DNA of 22,820 nucleotides from an uncultured Corynebacterium sp. (lineage in GTDB: Bacteria; Actinomycetota; Actinomycetes; Mycobacteriales; Mycobacteriaceae), in assembly GCF_943914015.1 (NCBI RefSeq), contig NZ_CALUAK010000037.1, forward strand, positions 1 to 22,820, read 5' to 3'. The notes below the pieces were generated by a model. The model did not search any database and was not told the origin of the DNA. It saw nothing but the letters and a program-made list of their open reading frames with translations. Positions 7,165 through 14,544 of the stretch are shown in pieces. A program made the position numbers and the translations under genes. How positions within the stretch are numbered: position 1 is the first letter of the stretch; every line of letters begins with the position of its first letter.

Positions 7165-8110
7165 GCCTCTTAGCGTACCTGGAAGCAAGCCACGAACACA
7201 TCATGAGCTGCACCTGGTGGAAGATCATCAGCGGCAAGATGAGGAGCGCCGTCGGCTGGCCAGCGAAGATCACCGCTGCCATCGGCAAGCCCGTGGCGAG
7301 AGACTTCTTTGTGCCACAGAACTCGATGGCGATCGTGTCCTCCTCATTGAAGCCTAACTTCAGGGCCACAAAACGAGTCAGCCACAGCATGAAGGCCACG
7401 AGGACGATGGAGAGCACCACGAGGAACACGACGTGGCCGACAGCCACCGAAGACCAGATTCCCTCGACCATGCCCTCCGAAAACGCCACGTAGACAACCA
7501 GCGCGATGGAACCGCGGTCCACCACTTTCGTCGCGCCATTTTCAGCGAAGGTGTGCACCCAGCGGCGAGTGAGCTGCCCCAGGACGAACGGTAACAGCAG
7601 CTGGGTAGCAATATCCGTGAACACCGAGGCGTCGATATCAAACTCCCCCGACTGCCCCATGAGCGCCATCACCAACAGAGGCGTGGCGAAAACACCGACG
7701 AGATTCGAGGCCGACGCCGACACGATCGCACCGGCGACATTGCCCTTAGCAACCGAGGTGAACGCAACTGAGGACTGCACCGTCGACGGTACCAGAGTGA
7801 GATAGAGGATACCCATGTAGATCCCGTGCGGGATGAACATCGTCAGCGGAGTGAGTGCGATACCGATAAGCGGAAACACCACAAAGGTGAATGCAAGGAT
7901 GAGGAGATGTAAGCGCCAGTGTTTGAGACCAGCGAGAGCTTCGGACGTCGACAAGCGAGCGCCATACAGATAGAACAGCAACGCGATGGCCAGCGAGGAA
8001 GCCAGCTTGAACGCCGAAGCCACTTCCCCGCGGGCGGGGAAGAAGATCGCGATGACCACCGCGATGATGATCAGGACAATGAGAATATCTATGTTTAGGC
8101 GCTTTAACAT
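7157..8110 (-). CDS. Bile acid:sodium symporter-like transporter (SBF-like, RCH1/YfeH type)
   Basis: This 317-residue membrane protein has about ten hydrophobic segments and matches the SBF-like branch of the bile-acid/sodium symporter superfamily. The segments LTLVPSTVQSSVAFTSVAKGN and IEFCGTKKSLATGLPMAAVIF are characteristic; both carry the polar residues of the broken-helix core. The substrate cannot be told from sequence; relatives include calcium- or ion-related RCH1 and YfeH proteins. The start is ATG 8110, 10 bp after the Rieske gene, and the stop overlaps the small downstream gene. The three probably form one transcript from the promoter before the Rieske gene. Confidence 0.85.
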   Translation of the reverse strand: MLKRLNIDILIVLIIIAVVIAIFFPARGEVASAFKLASSLAIALLFYLYGARLSTSEALAGLKHWRLHLLILAFTFVVFPLIGIALTPLTMFIPHGIYMGILYLTLVPSTVQSSVAFTSVAKGNVAGAIVSASASNLVGVFATPLLVMALMGQSGEFDIDASVFTDIATQLLLPFVLGQLTRRWVHTFAENGATKVVDRGSIALVVYVAFSEGMVEGIWSSVAVGHVVFLVVLSIVLVAFMLWLTRFVALKLGFNEEDTIAIEFCGTKKSLATGLPMAAVIFAGQPTALLILPLMIFHQVQLMMCSWLASRYAKRRA

Positions 8111-8120
8111 GCCCTAAAGT

Positions 8121-8501
8121 TTACGGGGTGGCGGTGAGAGTGTCGCCCTCCTGGGAGATCTGCGCCGTGGTCAGGGGGTTCTGCGCCGGGCTGTTCAACA
8201 CCGAACCGTCGACGATGGAGAACTCCGAACCATGCTTCGTGCATTTCACGCGATCGCCCTCCACCTTCGTAATCGGGTTCTGCTGATGCGGGCACACCGC
8301 GGAATAGGCAACATACTTACCCGCCTCCGGTTGGGCGATGATGAAACCATCGACGATCACCGCAGAACCGACGGGCACGTCGCTGGCGCTCACATTGGCG
8401 GACTTGCTACCACAGGCAGCAAGGAGGGCGCCGGCGAAGGTGGTCGCCGTGCCCACTAAGAACAAACGTCGGGAACAAACCCGTGCTCCATTTTCACTCA
8501 T
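8121..8501 (-). CDS. Rieske [2Fe-2S] lipoprotein, Tat-type signal
   Basis: This 126-residue protein begins with a twin-arginine-like signal (SRRLFLVG, residues 10-17), a hydrophobic stretch and a lipobox ending LAAC30, so it is probably exported folded and anchored as a lipoprotein. The Rieske cluster ligands are intact: C70-P-H72 and C87-T-K-H90. The partner and reaction are unknown; such small Rieske lipoproteins are common in actinobacteria and are distinct from QcrA. ATG 8501 is chosen over an in-frame codon at 8570 because the signal peptide begins here and a TATACT -10 element lies 6 bases upstream, giving a leaderless start. It is the first gene of the unit. Confidence 0.88.
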   Translation of the reverse strand: MSENGARVCSRRLFLVGTATTFAGALLAACGSKSANVSASDVPVGSAVIVDGFIIAQPEAGKYVAYSAVCPHQQNPITKVEGDRVKCTKHGSEFSIVDGSVLNSPAQNPLTTAQISQEGDTLTATP

Positions 8502-8507
8502 GCCCTC

Positions 8508-8513
8508 AGTATA
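8508..8513 (-). promoter_or_regulatory. -10 element of the Rieske lipoprotein unit
   Basis: On the minus strand TATACT lies at 8513-8508, with 6 bases before ATG 8501, so the transcript would begin at or next to the start codon. No clear -35 is seen, which is usual in this group. A 9-bp inverted repeat lies immediately upstream at 8546-8569. Confidence 0.6.
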
Positions 8514-8545
8514 GGCTGTAGTGGGTGTTCTTGGCGGCCGGGTGG

Positions 8546-8569
8546 TGATCCGAACAGGAATTCGGATCA
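8546..8569. repeat. Operator-like inverted repeat TGATCCGAA-N6-TTCGGATCA
   Basis: Perfect 9-bp arms at 8546-8554 and 8561-8569 flank 6 bases. It lies upstream of the Rieske promoter, about 33 bp from the -10. There is no T-run after it, so a protein-binding site is more likely than a terminator. The regulator is unknown. Confidence 0.6.
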
Positions 8570-8697
8570 AACTATTTTGGGGGTGGTTGTTTTTGTTCGC
8601 TTATTTAATCGAACGATTGTGCGGTATACAGTTGTATGGGGGCGAGGGGTTTAGCGCGAAACATGGTTGGGGTGTGGCGGTGGGGTATGCGGCGTTG

Positions 8698-8790
8698 AAG
8701 CCCTCGCCCGCTACTGCCGCGCACTCCCCTTTTATGTTTATGGGTGTGCGGATGCCCGTGGCGAGGGCTGGCGAGGGTTGGCGAGGGCTT
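8698..8790. repeat. Three 10-bp tandem repeats with a distant complementary arm (possible trp terminator)
   Basis: TGGCGAGGGC, TGGCGAGGGT and TGGCGAGGGC lie head to tail at 8759-8768, 8769-8778 and 8779-8788. The 11-mer GGCGAGGGCTT (8780-8790) is the exact complement of AAGCCCTCGCC at 8698-8708; the other copies pair with it less fully. Downstream of trpA this would form a long-range hairpin with a loop of about 71 nt in the trp mRNA. There is no U-tract, so a classic intrinsic terminator is not supported. Confidence 0.5.
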
Positions 8791-8868
8791 CATTTTCCGA
8801 ATTTTGGGTGATTTTTCCTGGTGTCCTTGTACCACCTAATTACGTCACTGTGACAGTAAGTTAGAGGG

Positions 8869-9705
8869 CTACTTCGTGGCCGCTTTCATGTGAGAGACGA
8901 ACTCCCTCAACTCGGCGAGCATTGCCCCTTCATCTTTCACCGTACGAGGATCCGGGTGCGAACCCTCGATGTGGCGCTCGATAATCTTGGTGATCGCGGA
9001 CCCGGAAATGGCACCAGAAGCTCCGGCGGCGATGGCCTCGGCAACCTGCTTCGGCGTGGAAATACCGAAACCAAGAACAACCGGTGCCCCACCAAAGCGC
9101 TGGAGGTTGGAGACCACATCGTGGAGGCCCGTCGTCTCGGAGACGCGCTCGGTTCCCGTGACACCGTCGCGAGAGATGGCGTAGATGTAGCCTTCGGAGC
9201 TGTGCGCAACACCCTCGAGCGTGTCCTCGTTGGCGTGCGGGGGCGCGATGTAAATTGGGTCGACCTCGGCGTCGTTGGCGGCGGCGGTGAACGGAGCGGA
9301 CTCGCGCACCGGAACGTCGGGAAGCAAAACAGAGTCAGCACCGGACGCGTGAACCTCACTGTAGAAGCGGTCCAAACCGCGAACAACAGCGACGTTGGAG
9401 TAAATGAGCAAACCGATGGGGAGCTCCGGGTGGCGTTCGCGGACGCGCTTGATGATGCCGAAAGCATCGGCCACGGAGACCTTCGCGTCGAGGGCCCGGA
9501 CGTGAGCTGCCTGGATCGTGGGACCATCGGCAATCGGATCGGAGAAGGGAACGCCGAGCTCAAGACCGTCTGCACCGGCCTCGATGAGCGTCTCGATGAT
9601 CTTTTCGGAGGTCTCTACATTCGGATCACCGAGCATGACGAAGGGAATGAAGGCACCCTCCTTCTTCTCAGCAAGCGTGGAAAAGAGGTGTTCGTAGCGT
9701 TTCAT
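8869..9705 (-). CDS. trpA: Tryptophan synthase alpha subunit
   Basis: This 278-residue TIM-barrel protein cleaves indole-3-glycerol phosphate to indole and glyceraldehyde-3-phosphate. The catalytic residues fall at the E. coli numbering: E49 and D60, within LELGVPFSDPIADGP (residues 48-62). The phosphate-binding GFGIS and GSAI segments are present near the C-terminus. ATG 9705 starts 3 bp after the trpB stop, with GGAGG inside the trpB end as ribosome site, so it is translated with TrpB, its partner in the alpha2beta2 complex. It is the last gene of the operon. Confidence 0.97.
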   Translation of the reverse strand: MKRYEHLFSTLAEKKEGAFIPFVMLGDPNVETSEKIIETLIEAGADGLELGVPFSDPIADGPTIQAAHVRALDAKVSVADAFGIIKRVRERHPELPIGLLIYSNVAVVRGLDRFYSEVHASGADSVLLPDVPVRESAPFTAAANDAEVDPIYIAPPHANEDTLEGVAHSSEGYIYAISRDGVTGTERVSETTGLHDVVSNLQRFGGAPVVLGFGISTPKQVAEAIAAGASGAISGSAITKIIERHIEGSHPDPRTVKDEGAMLAELREFVSHMKAATK

Positions 9706-9708
9706 TGG

Positions 9709-10941
9709 TTATGCCTCCAACTTGAACTCGGGGTGTTCCTGCAGCGTGTGGCGAATGTAATCGACATCCTTATCGCCACGACCAGATAGGGAAACGAGAA
9801 TGGTGAGGTGTTCCTTCTTCTCCTCGGCCTCCTTCGCGCGCTGTAGGGCGTAGGCAAAGGCGTGGGAGGATTCGAGCGCGGGGATGATGCCCTCCTTGAG
9901 GGAAAGGATCTGGAATGCCTTGAGCGCATCCTCGTCGGTGATACCGACGTACGTGGCGCGACCCGAGTCGTTGAGGTACGCGTGCTGTGGTCCAACGGCC
10001 GGGTAATCGAGACCGGCGGAAATGGAGTAGGACTCCTCCACCTGGCCGTCCTCGGTACGCATGAGGTATGTCTTGGCGCCGTGGAGGATGCCCGTCTTTC
10101 CCTCGTGGATGGCAGCACCATGTTGGCCTGAATCAAGACCCTTACCGGCAGGTTCCGTGCCGACCAACTCGACACCTTCCTCATCGATGAAATCGGCGAA
10201 CATGCCGATGGCGTTGGAGCCACCGCCGACGCAGGCGACTACGACATCCGGAAGCTTCCCGGTCTTTTCCTTCATCTGTGCCTTCGCCTCACGGGAAATG
10301 ACGCGGTGGAATTCACGGACTATCGTGGGGAACGGGTGCGGTCCCGCAGCCGTGCCGAGAAGGTAGTGCGAGTTGGCATAGTTGGCAGTCCAATCGCGGA
10401 GTGCTTCGTTTACCGCGTCCTTCAACGTGCCGGATCCGGTATCGACGGGGACAACCTTCGCGCCCATAAGCTCCATGCGGTAGACGTTGGGCTGCTGACG
10501 TTCAACGTCAACCTTGCCCATGTAGATGACGCACTCTAGCCCCATGAGGGCACACGCGAGAGCGGTAGCCGTACCGTGCTGGCCGGCCCCGGTTTCGGCG
10601 ATAATGCGCGTTTTGCCCATACGCTTGGCGAGGAGCACCTGACCCATGACCTGATTGGTTTTGTGCGCGCCACCATGGACGAGATCTTCGCGCTTAAGGA
10701 AGATGCTGGCGTAACCCTTCCCCTCCCCTTCCACGGGGAGGTTCCGGCACTCGGTAATGGGAGTGGGTCTGCCGAGGTAATCCTTGAGCAGGTGGTTGAG
10801 TTCATCGAGGAACTCGGGATCGTCCATGGCGTCGACAAATGCCTTTTCCAGCTGATCCAAAGCTGGAAGGAGTGTTTCAGGAACGAACTGTCCGCCGTAT
10901 TCGCCGAAGTATGCGGGAAGGATGGTCTGTTTAGTTGTCAT
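9709..10941 (-). CDS. trpB: Tryptophan synthase beta subunit
   Basis: This 410-residue PLP enzyme condenses indole with serine to give tryptophan. The PLP lysine is K94 in HKTN (93-96), followed by ETGAGQHG and the phosphate-binding GGGSNA. I chose ATG 10941, with AGGAGA 7 bases upstream. An in-frame codon at 10989 lies inside trpCF and adds 16 residues unlike the family. The start overlaps the trpCF stop by 11 bp. The N-terminus (ILPAYFGEYGGQFVPE) and length are typical of TrpB1. Confidence 0.97.
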   Translation of the reverse strand: MTTKQTILPAYFGEYGGQFVPETLLPALDQLEKAFVDAMDDPEFLDELNHLLKDYLGRPTPITECRNLPVEGEGKGYASIFLKREDLVHGGAHKTNQVMGQVLLAKRMGKTRIIAETGAGQHGTATALACALMGLECVIYMGKVDVERQQPNVYRMELMGAKVVPVDTGSGTLKDAVNEALRDWTANYANSHYLLGTAAGPHPFPTIVREFHRVISREAKAQMKEKTGKLPDVVVACVGGGSNAIGMFADFIDEEGVELVGTEPAGKGLDSGQHGAAIHEGKTGILHGAKTYLMRTEDGQVEESYSISAGLDYPAVGPQHAYLNDSGRATYVGITDEDALKAFQILSLKEGIIPALESSHAFAYALQRAKEAEEKKEHLTILVSLSGRGDKDVDYIRHTLQEHPEFKLEA

Positions 10942-12319
10942 TGGTGTATCTCCTAATGGTGTTAAACGTGGAGTATAGGGTATGTGCATCTTTATCTCCG
11001 AGTGGATTTTCCACGCGGGAGTTAAAGTCTAAGCCGCGGGCGTCAAGCTTCAGGGCCTGGAGAACATTGTCCGGTCCGAGACCACCCGCGAGGAAGGACG
11101 AGTGGAGCAGATCGGCTGGGATGGATTCCCAGTCGAAGGACTCCCCCGTTCCGCCTGCCCCGTTATCGAGGAGCAGGGTGAGGTCGTGGTCCTTTGCGAG
11201 TTCGGTTGCGAACTCCGCGGCGTGTGGTTTGCTCATGGATATAGCGCGCCAGATGTCGGTAATGGGTCCGACCGCTTCACGCACGGAACGGATGAGAGCG
11301 CGTTCCTCATCGATAGTTCCTTGCAGCGGTGCGTGGATTTGGACGGCGTGGAGGCCGAGGTCTGCAAGCTCTTCCCATCCGGTTGTTCTTCGGGAAACGC
11401 CGACGAAGCGGAGTCCCGGCTCGGCCTTGATGATGGATGCTGCAGTTTCACGTGAAACCTGGCGGGGTGAGGATTCCTCAAAAACGAGTCCGCCGTAAAC
11501 AGCGCCAGCAGCCCTGGCGGCCTGAGCGGCGTGGGTAGAGCGGAGTCCGCATACTTTATTCGCGCCGTAAAGGAGAATTCGTGCGTTCGTATCTACATCT
11601 CCTTTCCTGACGAGGTTAGTACCCACGAGGAAGCCATCGACCACGGAGCCGATACGGTCGATGTCCTTCTTGGTCCGGATGCCGGATTCAGAGATGAGAC
11701 GCACGCCCGTTGGTGCGAAACGGGTCAACGCCTCCGTTCTGCTGATATCGACGGAGAGATCATTGAGGTTTCGGTTGTTTATACCGATTATCTTCGCGCC
11801 GAGGCGGGTTGCCCTTGTCATTTCCTCCTCGGTGATGACCTCGGTGAGAACATCAAGGTTGAGAGTGTGTGCGAAATTGGAGAGCTGCGTATACTCCTCG
11901 TCGGTGAGAACCGAGAGCATGAGGAGAATGGCATCCGCACCAAAGTAGCGTGCCGCTTGGATTTGAACCTTGTCGACGATGAAGTCCTTGCAGAGGACTG
12001 GAAGATGGGTCGACCGATGAACGGTTGCGAGGTGGTCGTAGTCGCCGTTGAAGAAGTCGGGTTCACACAGAACGGAAATGCCGGCAGCGTAGCGAGAATA
12101 AACGGCGGCGAGCTGATCGGGGTGGTAATCCGGTAGGATAGAACCCAGGGAGGGGGACGCGGACTTGCACTCCATGATGACGCTTGGTTCAGGGGCGCCG
12201 AGGGAATCGTAGAGTGACCGTGTGGAGGGTGTTAGGTCTGGGTTCTCCCCTATCCTTTCGCGGATTGCGGTGAGATTGGTTCGTCGATTAGCAACAATCC
12301 TATCGAGGACGGTGGGCAT
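10931..12319 (-). CDS. trpC: Bifunctional indole-3-glycerol phosphate synthase / phosphoribosylanthranilate isomerase
   Basis: This fused TrpC-TrpF of 462 residues catalyses the two steps from phosphoribosylanthranilate to indole-3-glycerol phosphate. Residues 1 to about 253 are the IGPS barrel with E50-C-K52, K111 in CKDF, E160, N181 and SES (210-212). Residues from about 254 are the PRAI barrel with catalytic C257 in NKVCGLRS and D385 in LLLDNG. The fusion is typical of Corynebacterium and Enterobacteria. ATG 12319 directly follows the trpG TAG (TAGATG), with AGGAG sites upstream. A perfect parS-type palindrome is embedded at codons for VSRET (288-292). trpD, normally upstream, is missing. 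Confidence 0.96.
   Translation of the reverse strand: MPTVLDRIVANRRTNLTAIRERIGENPDLTPSTRSLYDSLGAPEPSVIMECKSASPSLGSILPDYHPDQLAAVYSRYAAGISVLCEPDFFNGDYDHLATVHRSTHLPVLCKDFIVDKVQIQAARYFGADAILLMLSVLTDEEYTQLSNFAHTLNLDVLTEVITEEEMTRATRLGAKIIGINNRNLNDLSVDISRTEALTRFAPTGVRLISESGIRTKKDIDRIGSVVDGFLVGTNLVRKGDVDTNARILLYGANKVCGLRSTHAAQAARAAGAVYGGLVFEESSPRQVSRETAASIIKAEPGLRFVGVSRRTTGWEELADLGLHAVQIHAPLQGTIDEERALIRSVREAVGPITDIWRAISMSKPHAAEFATELAKDHDLTLLLDNGAGGTGESFDWESIPADLLHSSFLAGGLGPDNVLQALKLDARGLDFNSRVENPLGDKDAHTLYSTFNTIRRYTNDN
11445..11458. other. parS-type site within trpC
   Basis: GTTTCACGTGAAAC is a perfect 14-bp palindrome identical to the core of the bacterial chromosomal ParB-binding site. It is read as part of VSRET in TrpCF. 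Flanking bases are A and C rather than the consensus T and A. Confidence 0.85.
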
Positions 12320-12931
12320 CTAAATCTCCTTCTCCTGAGTAAGTAGGGTCAGGATGCGGTTGAGGATGACGGGACCTTGGGGCGTGAGGATGCTTTCGGG
12401 GTGGAATTGGACACCAAAGGCGTGCTCTCCCCCAGTGGGGAAACTAGCGACCATCGCAACGGGTCCGAGCGCAGAACCGCACTCGCCGAGACTGTGGATG
12501 TTCTCCGGAAGCTCGGCAACTGGAATGCCGAGCGAGTGGTAACGGGCGACCGGAACGAGGCCATCGGGATCGGTGAGCCCATCGAAGATGTCGGGAGTTT
12601 CACGTGAAACGAACATCCCGTCTGTCTTACCGTGGACAGGGCCACAGGGTCGAACACTGATTCCCTCATGAAGAAGCAGAGCCTGGAAACCGAGACAGAC
12701 ACCGAGGATCGGAACACATCCGTAAGCGTTCGCGATTACCTCCATGAGACAGCCGGCATCGCGGGGGTGACCGGGTCCGGGGCTGAGGACGATGACATCG
12801 CCTCCGGCGTCAATGACTTCTGAGGCCGAGACATCGTTGCGGAAGACCTGGCACGTGTGGCCGAGGCCGACGAGGGTGTCGACGAGGTTGTAGACAAAAG
12901 AATCGTGGTTATCAACAAAGACGATTTTCAT
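12320..12931 (-). CDS. trpG: Anthranilate synthase component II (glutamine amidotransferase)
   Basis: This 203-residue class I glutamine amidotransferase supplies ammonia to TrpE. The catalytic triad is C79 (GVCLGFQ), H177 and E179 (FHPES). The oxyanion loop PGPGHP lies at 51-56. It is a stand-alone TrpG, not a TrpGD fusion: the protein ends soon after HPES and the next gene starts at once. ATG 12931 overlaps the trpE stop as TAATG. A perfect parS-type palindrome encodes VSRET at residues 108-112. Confidence 0.96.
   Translation of the reverse strand: MKIVFVDNHDSFVYNLVDTLVGLGHTCQVFRNDVSASEVIDAGGDVIVLSPGPGHPRDAGCLMEVIANAYGCVPILGVCLGFQALLLHEGISVRPCGPVHGKTDGMFVSRETPDIFDGLTDPDGLVPVARYHSLGIPVAELPENIHSLGECGSALGPVAMVASFPTGGEHAFGVQFHPESILTPQGPVILNRILTLLTQEKEI
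12597..12610. other. parS-type site within trpG
   Basis: This is a second perfect GTTTCACGTGAAAC, about 1.15 kb from the copy in trpC. It again encodes VSRET with the same codons although the two proteins are unrelated. This suggests the DNA sequence, not the peptide, is what is conserved. Confidence 0.85.
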
Positions 12932-14412
12932 TAGCGCACCACCGTAAGTTCTGAACCCTGTGCCTCCCCGATGGCACTGAGGGTGGCGAGTGACTTGTGA
13001 TAGGTTTCGTTGGCCTCGGATTGCGGATCCGAGTCACGGACGATTCCAGCACCGGCCTGGACGTGGGCTACACCGTCCTGGACAAAAGCCGATCGAATAA
13101 CGATGCAGTTATCCATGTTTCCCGCGGCATCGAAATAGCCCACAGAGCCACCGTAGGAGCCCCGTCGAGCCTTCTCTACCGATCGAAGAAGCTCGTTAGC
13201 CCGTAGCTTCGGAGCGCCGGTAAGCGTGCCCATGTTCATACAGGCGCGGTAGGCATCAAAGGCGTCAAAGCCAGGAGCGAGGGTCGCCGTCACACGGGAA
13301 ACGAGATGCATGACGCGCGAGTAGCGGTAAATGTGCATGAGATCGTCGACGGTACGGGTGTTCGGGGACGCAACCCGGGCAACATCGTTACGGGCGAGAT
13401 CCACGAGCATGGTGTGTTCGGCAAGCTCTTTTGCATCCGTGCGGAGTTCGAGCTCGGCGCGGATATCGAGTTCTTCCGTCGCTCCGCGGGGCCGAGTACC
13501 AGCGATGGGACATAGTTGCAGGAAGCGGGCGGATGCCTCGTATTTGAGGTTGGACTCCGGTGAGGCTCCGAAGAGTTCGTAGGGTGCGCCGTGGGAGTCA
13601 ACGCCACGGATATAAAACATGTACGGGGAAGGAGTGGCTTCGCGGAGGCGTCGATAAGCAACGAAGGCATCGGGGCAGTCGATGGAAAACGAGCGGGCCG
13701 GAACCACCTGATAGATATCGCCGTTGTAGATGTTTTTCTTCAGATGCTCGACGTGCCCACGGAAGGCCTCATCATTGGGGGTAGCGGTGGCAGCCACGGT
13801 GCCATGGGGGGTGTGAACTGCGGGAACATCCGGGAGGTCGGCGGCGATCTGGGTGGCGTACCGATCTAGGACATCCTCGTCGTAGCCGTACAGCGTGGCG
13901 GTCTGCGAGGTGTGATCCACGACGAGAAGCACCTCGGCGAGGAGGAACTGGTAATCCGGGAAGCGATTGGTTGACTCGGGAACCGCGGGCAACTGCTCGA
14001 AGGTCTCCAAATAATCAAAGGCGATGCCACCGGCCAGATACGGCAGGTGGGAGCCCCTCTCCCCTACCCCAAGGGCGGCGCGGAGAACATCCATTGTGTT
14101 GGGCTCCTTCAAACGCGCCGTCTCCTCCGTGGCGGTGGCGCGCGAATACGTAAAGGGAACGCCAGACTCGTGGAGTGAAGAAATAATAGCCTCTCCGCGG
14201 GGGCTCAGCGGCTCGGCGTTCACTGTAAAGCCGTTGCACGTGAAACGGACCGAGGATTCTAGTACGGCGACGGATTGGAGGCCGTCCTTGGACTGAATGT
14301 CGGCTGACTCCAATAAAACGGTGGATTCTGCGGAGGCGCCACCGAGCGCATGAAACAGCGCTGAGGCGTCTTCGTGGTAGCGGACAGGCCGCGAGATTTC
14401 TGTAAGATTCAT
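12931..14412 (-). CDS. trpE: Anthranilate synthase component I
   Basis: This 493-residue chorismate-utilising enzyme makes anthranilate with TrpG. The N-terminal regulatory part carries LLES at 33-36, the motif linked to tryptophan feedback inhibition. The C-terminal chorismate-binding domain shows IAGTRPRG, the ELRTDAKELAEHTMLVDLARND stretch, GTLTGAPK and a GGSVGYFD segment. I chose ATG 14412, with AAGGA 6 bases upstream. An in-frame codon at 14508 would lie within the attenuator. The stop overlaps trpG. Expression is expected to be controlled by the trpL attenuator. Confidence 0.96.
   Translation of the reverse strand: MNLTEISRPVRYHEDASALFHALGGASAESTVLLESADIQSKDGLQSVAVLESSVRFTCNGFTVNAEPLSPRGEAIISSLHESGVPFTYSRATATEETARLKEPNTMDVLRAALGVGERGSHLPYLAGGIAFDYLETFEQLPAVPESTNRFPDYQFLLAEVLLVVDHTSQTATLYGYDEDVLDRYATQIAADLPDVPAVHTPHGTVAATATPNDEAFRGHVEHLKKNIYNGDIYQVVPARSFSIDCPDAFVAYRRLREATPSPYMFYIRGVDSHGAPYELFGASPESNLKYEASARFLQLCPIAGTRPRGATEELDIRAELELRTDAKELAEHTMLVDLARNDVARVASPNTRTVDDLMHIYRYSRVMHLVSRVTATLAPGFDAFDAYRACMNMGTLTGAPKLRANELLRSVEKARRGSYGGSVGYFDAAGNMDNCIVIRSAFVQDGVAHVQAGAGIVRDSDPQSEANETYHKSLATLSAIGEAQGSELTVVR
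14233..14246. other. Near-parS site within trpE
   Basis: GTTGCACGTGAAAC matches the 14-bp parS core at 13 of 14 positions. It lies about 1.6 kb from the perfect copy in trpG. A single mismatch breaks the palindrome, so it may be weak or degenerate. Confidence 0.5.
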
Positions 14413-14467
14413 CGATTTCCTTTTCCGGGTGGTGCGTCTGGTGAGAACCTTCCGCGGAAAAGAGGGT

Positions 14468-14544
14468 AAAAAAATTCCCGCGGAATCTCGGTTCAACGCG
14501 GGGTACAAAGCACAACGATCGGCCCGCGTGTTACATCGCGAGCC
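14468..14544 (-). promoter_or_regulatory. trp attenuator with alternative hairpins 1:2, 2:3 and 3:4
   Basis: On the minus strand four segments can pair. Segment 1 (14544-14537, GGCTCGCG, overlapping the last Trp codon) pairs with segment 2 (14528-14521, CGCGGGCC; one G-U). Segment 2 (14529-14523, ACGCGGG) pairs instead with segment 3 (14502-14496, CCCGCGT). Segment 3 pairs with segment 4 (14482-14477, CGCGGG), followed by AA and seven T (14474-14468) as terminator. A ribosome stalled on the Trp codons would cover segment 1 and favour the 2:3 antiterminator. The layout is that of classical trp attenuation. Confidence 0.82.

Larger units (their letters stand above)
8521..8868. other. Gene-free region between trpA and the Rieske gene
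   Basis: This stretch of about 350 bp holds no gene I can support. It contains the TGATCCGAA inverted repeat (8546-8569), an AT-rich patch (8570-8640), and an arm AAGCCCTCGCC at 8698-8708. That arm is complementary to a three-copy tandem repeat at 8759-8790. A short palindrome GTCAC-T-GTGAC lies at 8844-8854. A plus-strand open frame across 8521-8811 has no family resemblance, no ribosome site, and is interrupted by these repeats. The region probably carries the end of the trp transcript and the upstream control of the Rieske unit. Confidence 0.55.

Noticed and set aside
8521..8811. Plus-strand 96-codon open frame upstream of the Rieske gene
   Set aside because: No ribosome site or family resemblance; it runs through the operator-like palindrome and tandem repeats, and its composition is low-complexity Gly/Arg/Phe.
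8844..8854. Short palindrome GTCAC-T-GTGAC after trpA
   Set aside because: Arms of only 5 bp; not distinguishable from chance without comparison.
10941..10989. Upstream start for trpB at 10989
   Set aside because: It lies within trpCF, lacks a ribosome site, and adds residues not seen in TrpB; AGGAGA precedes ATG 10941.
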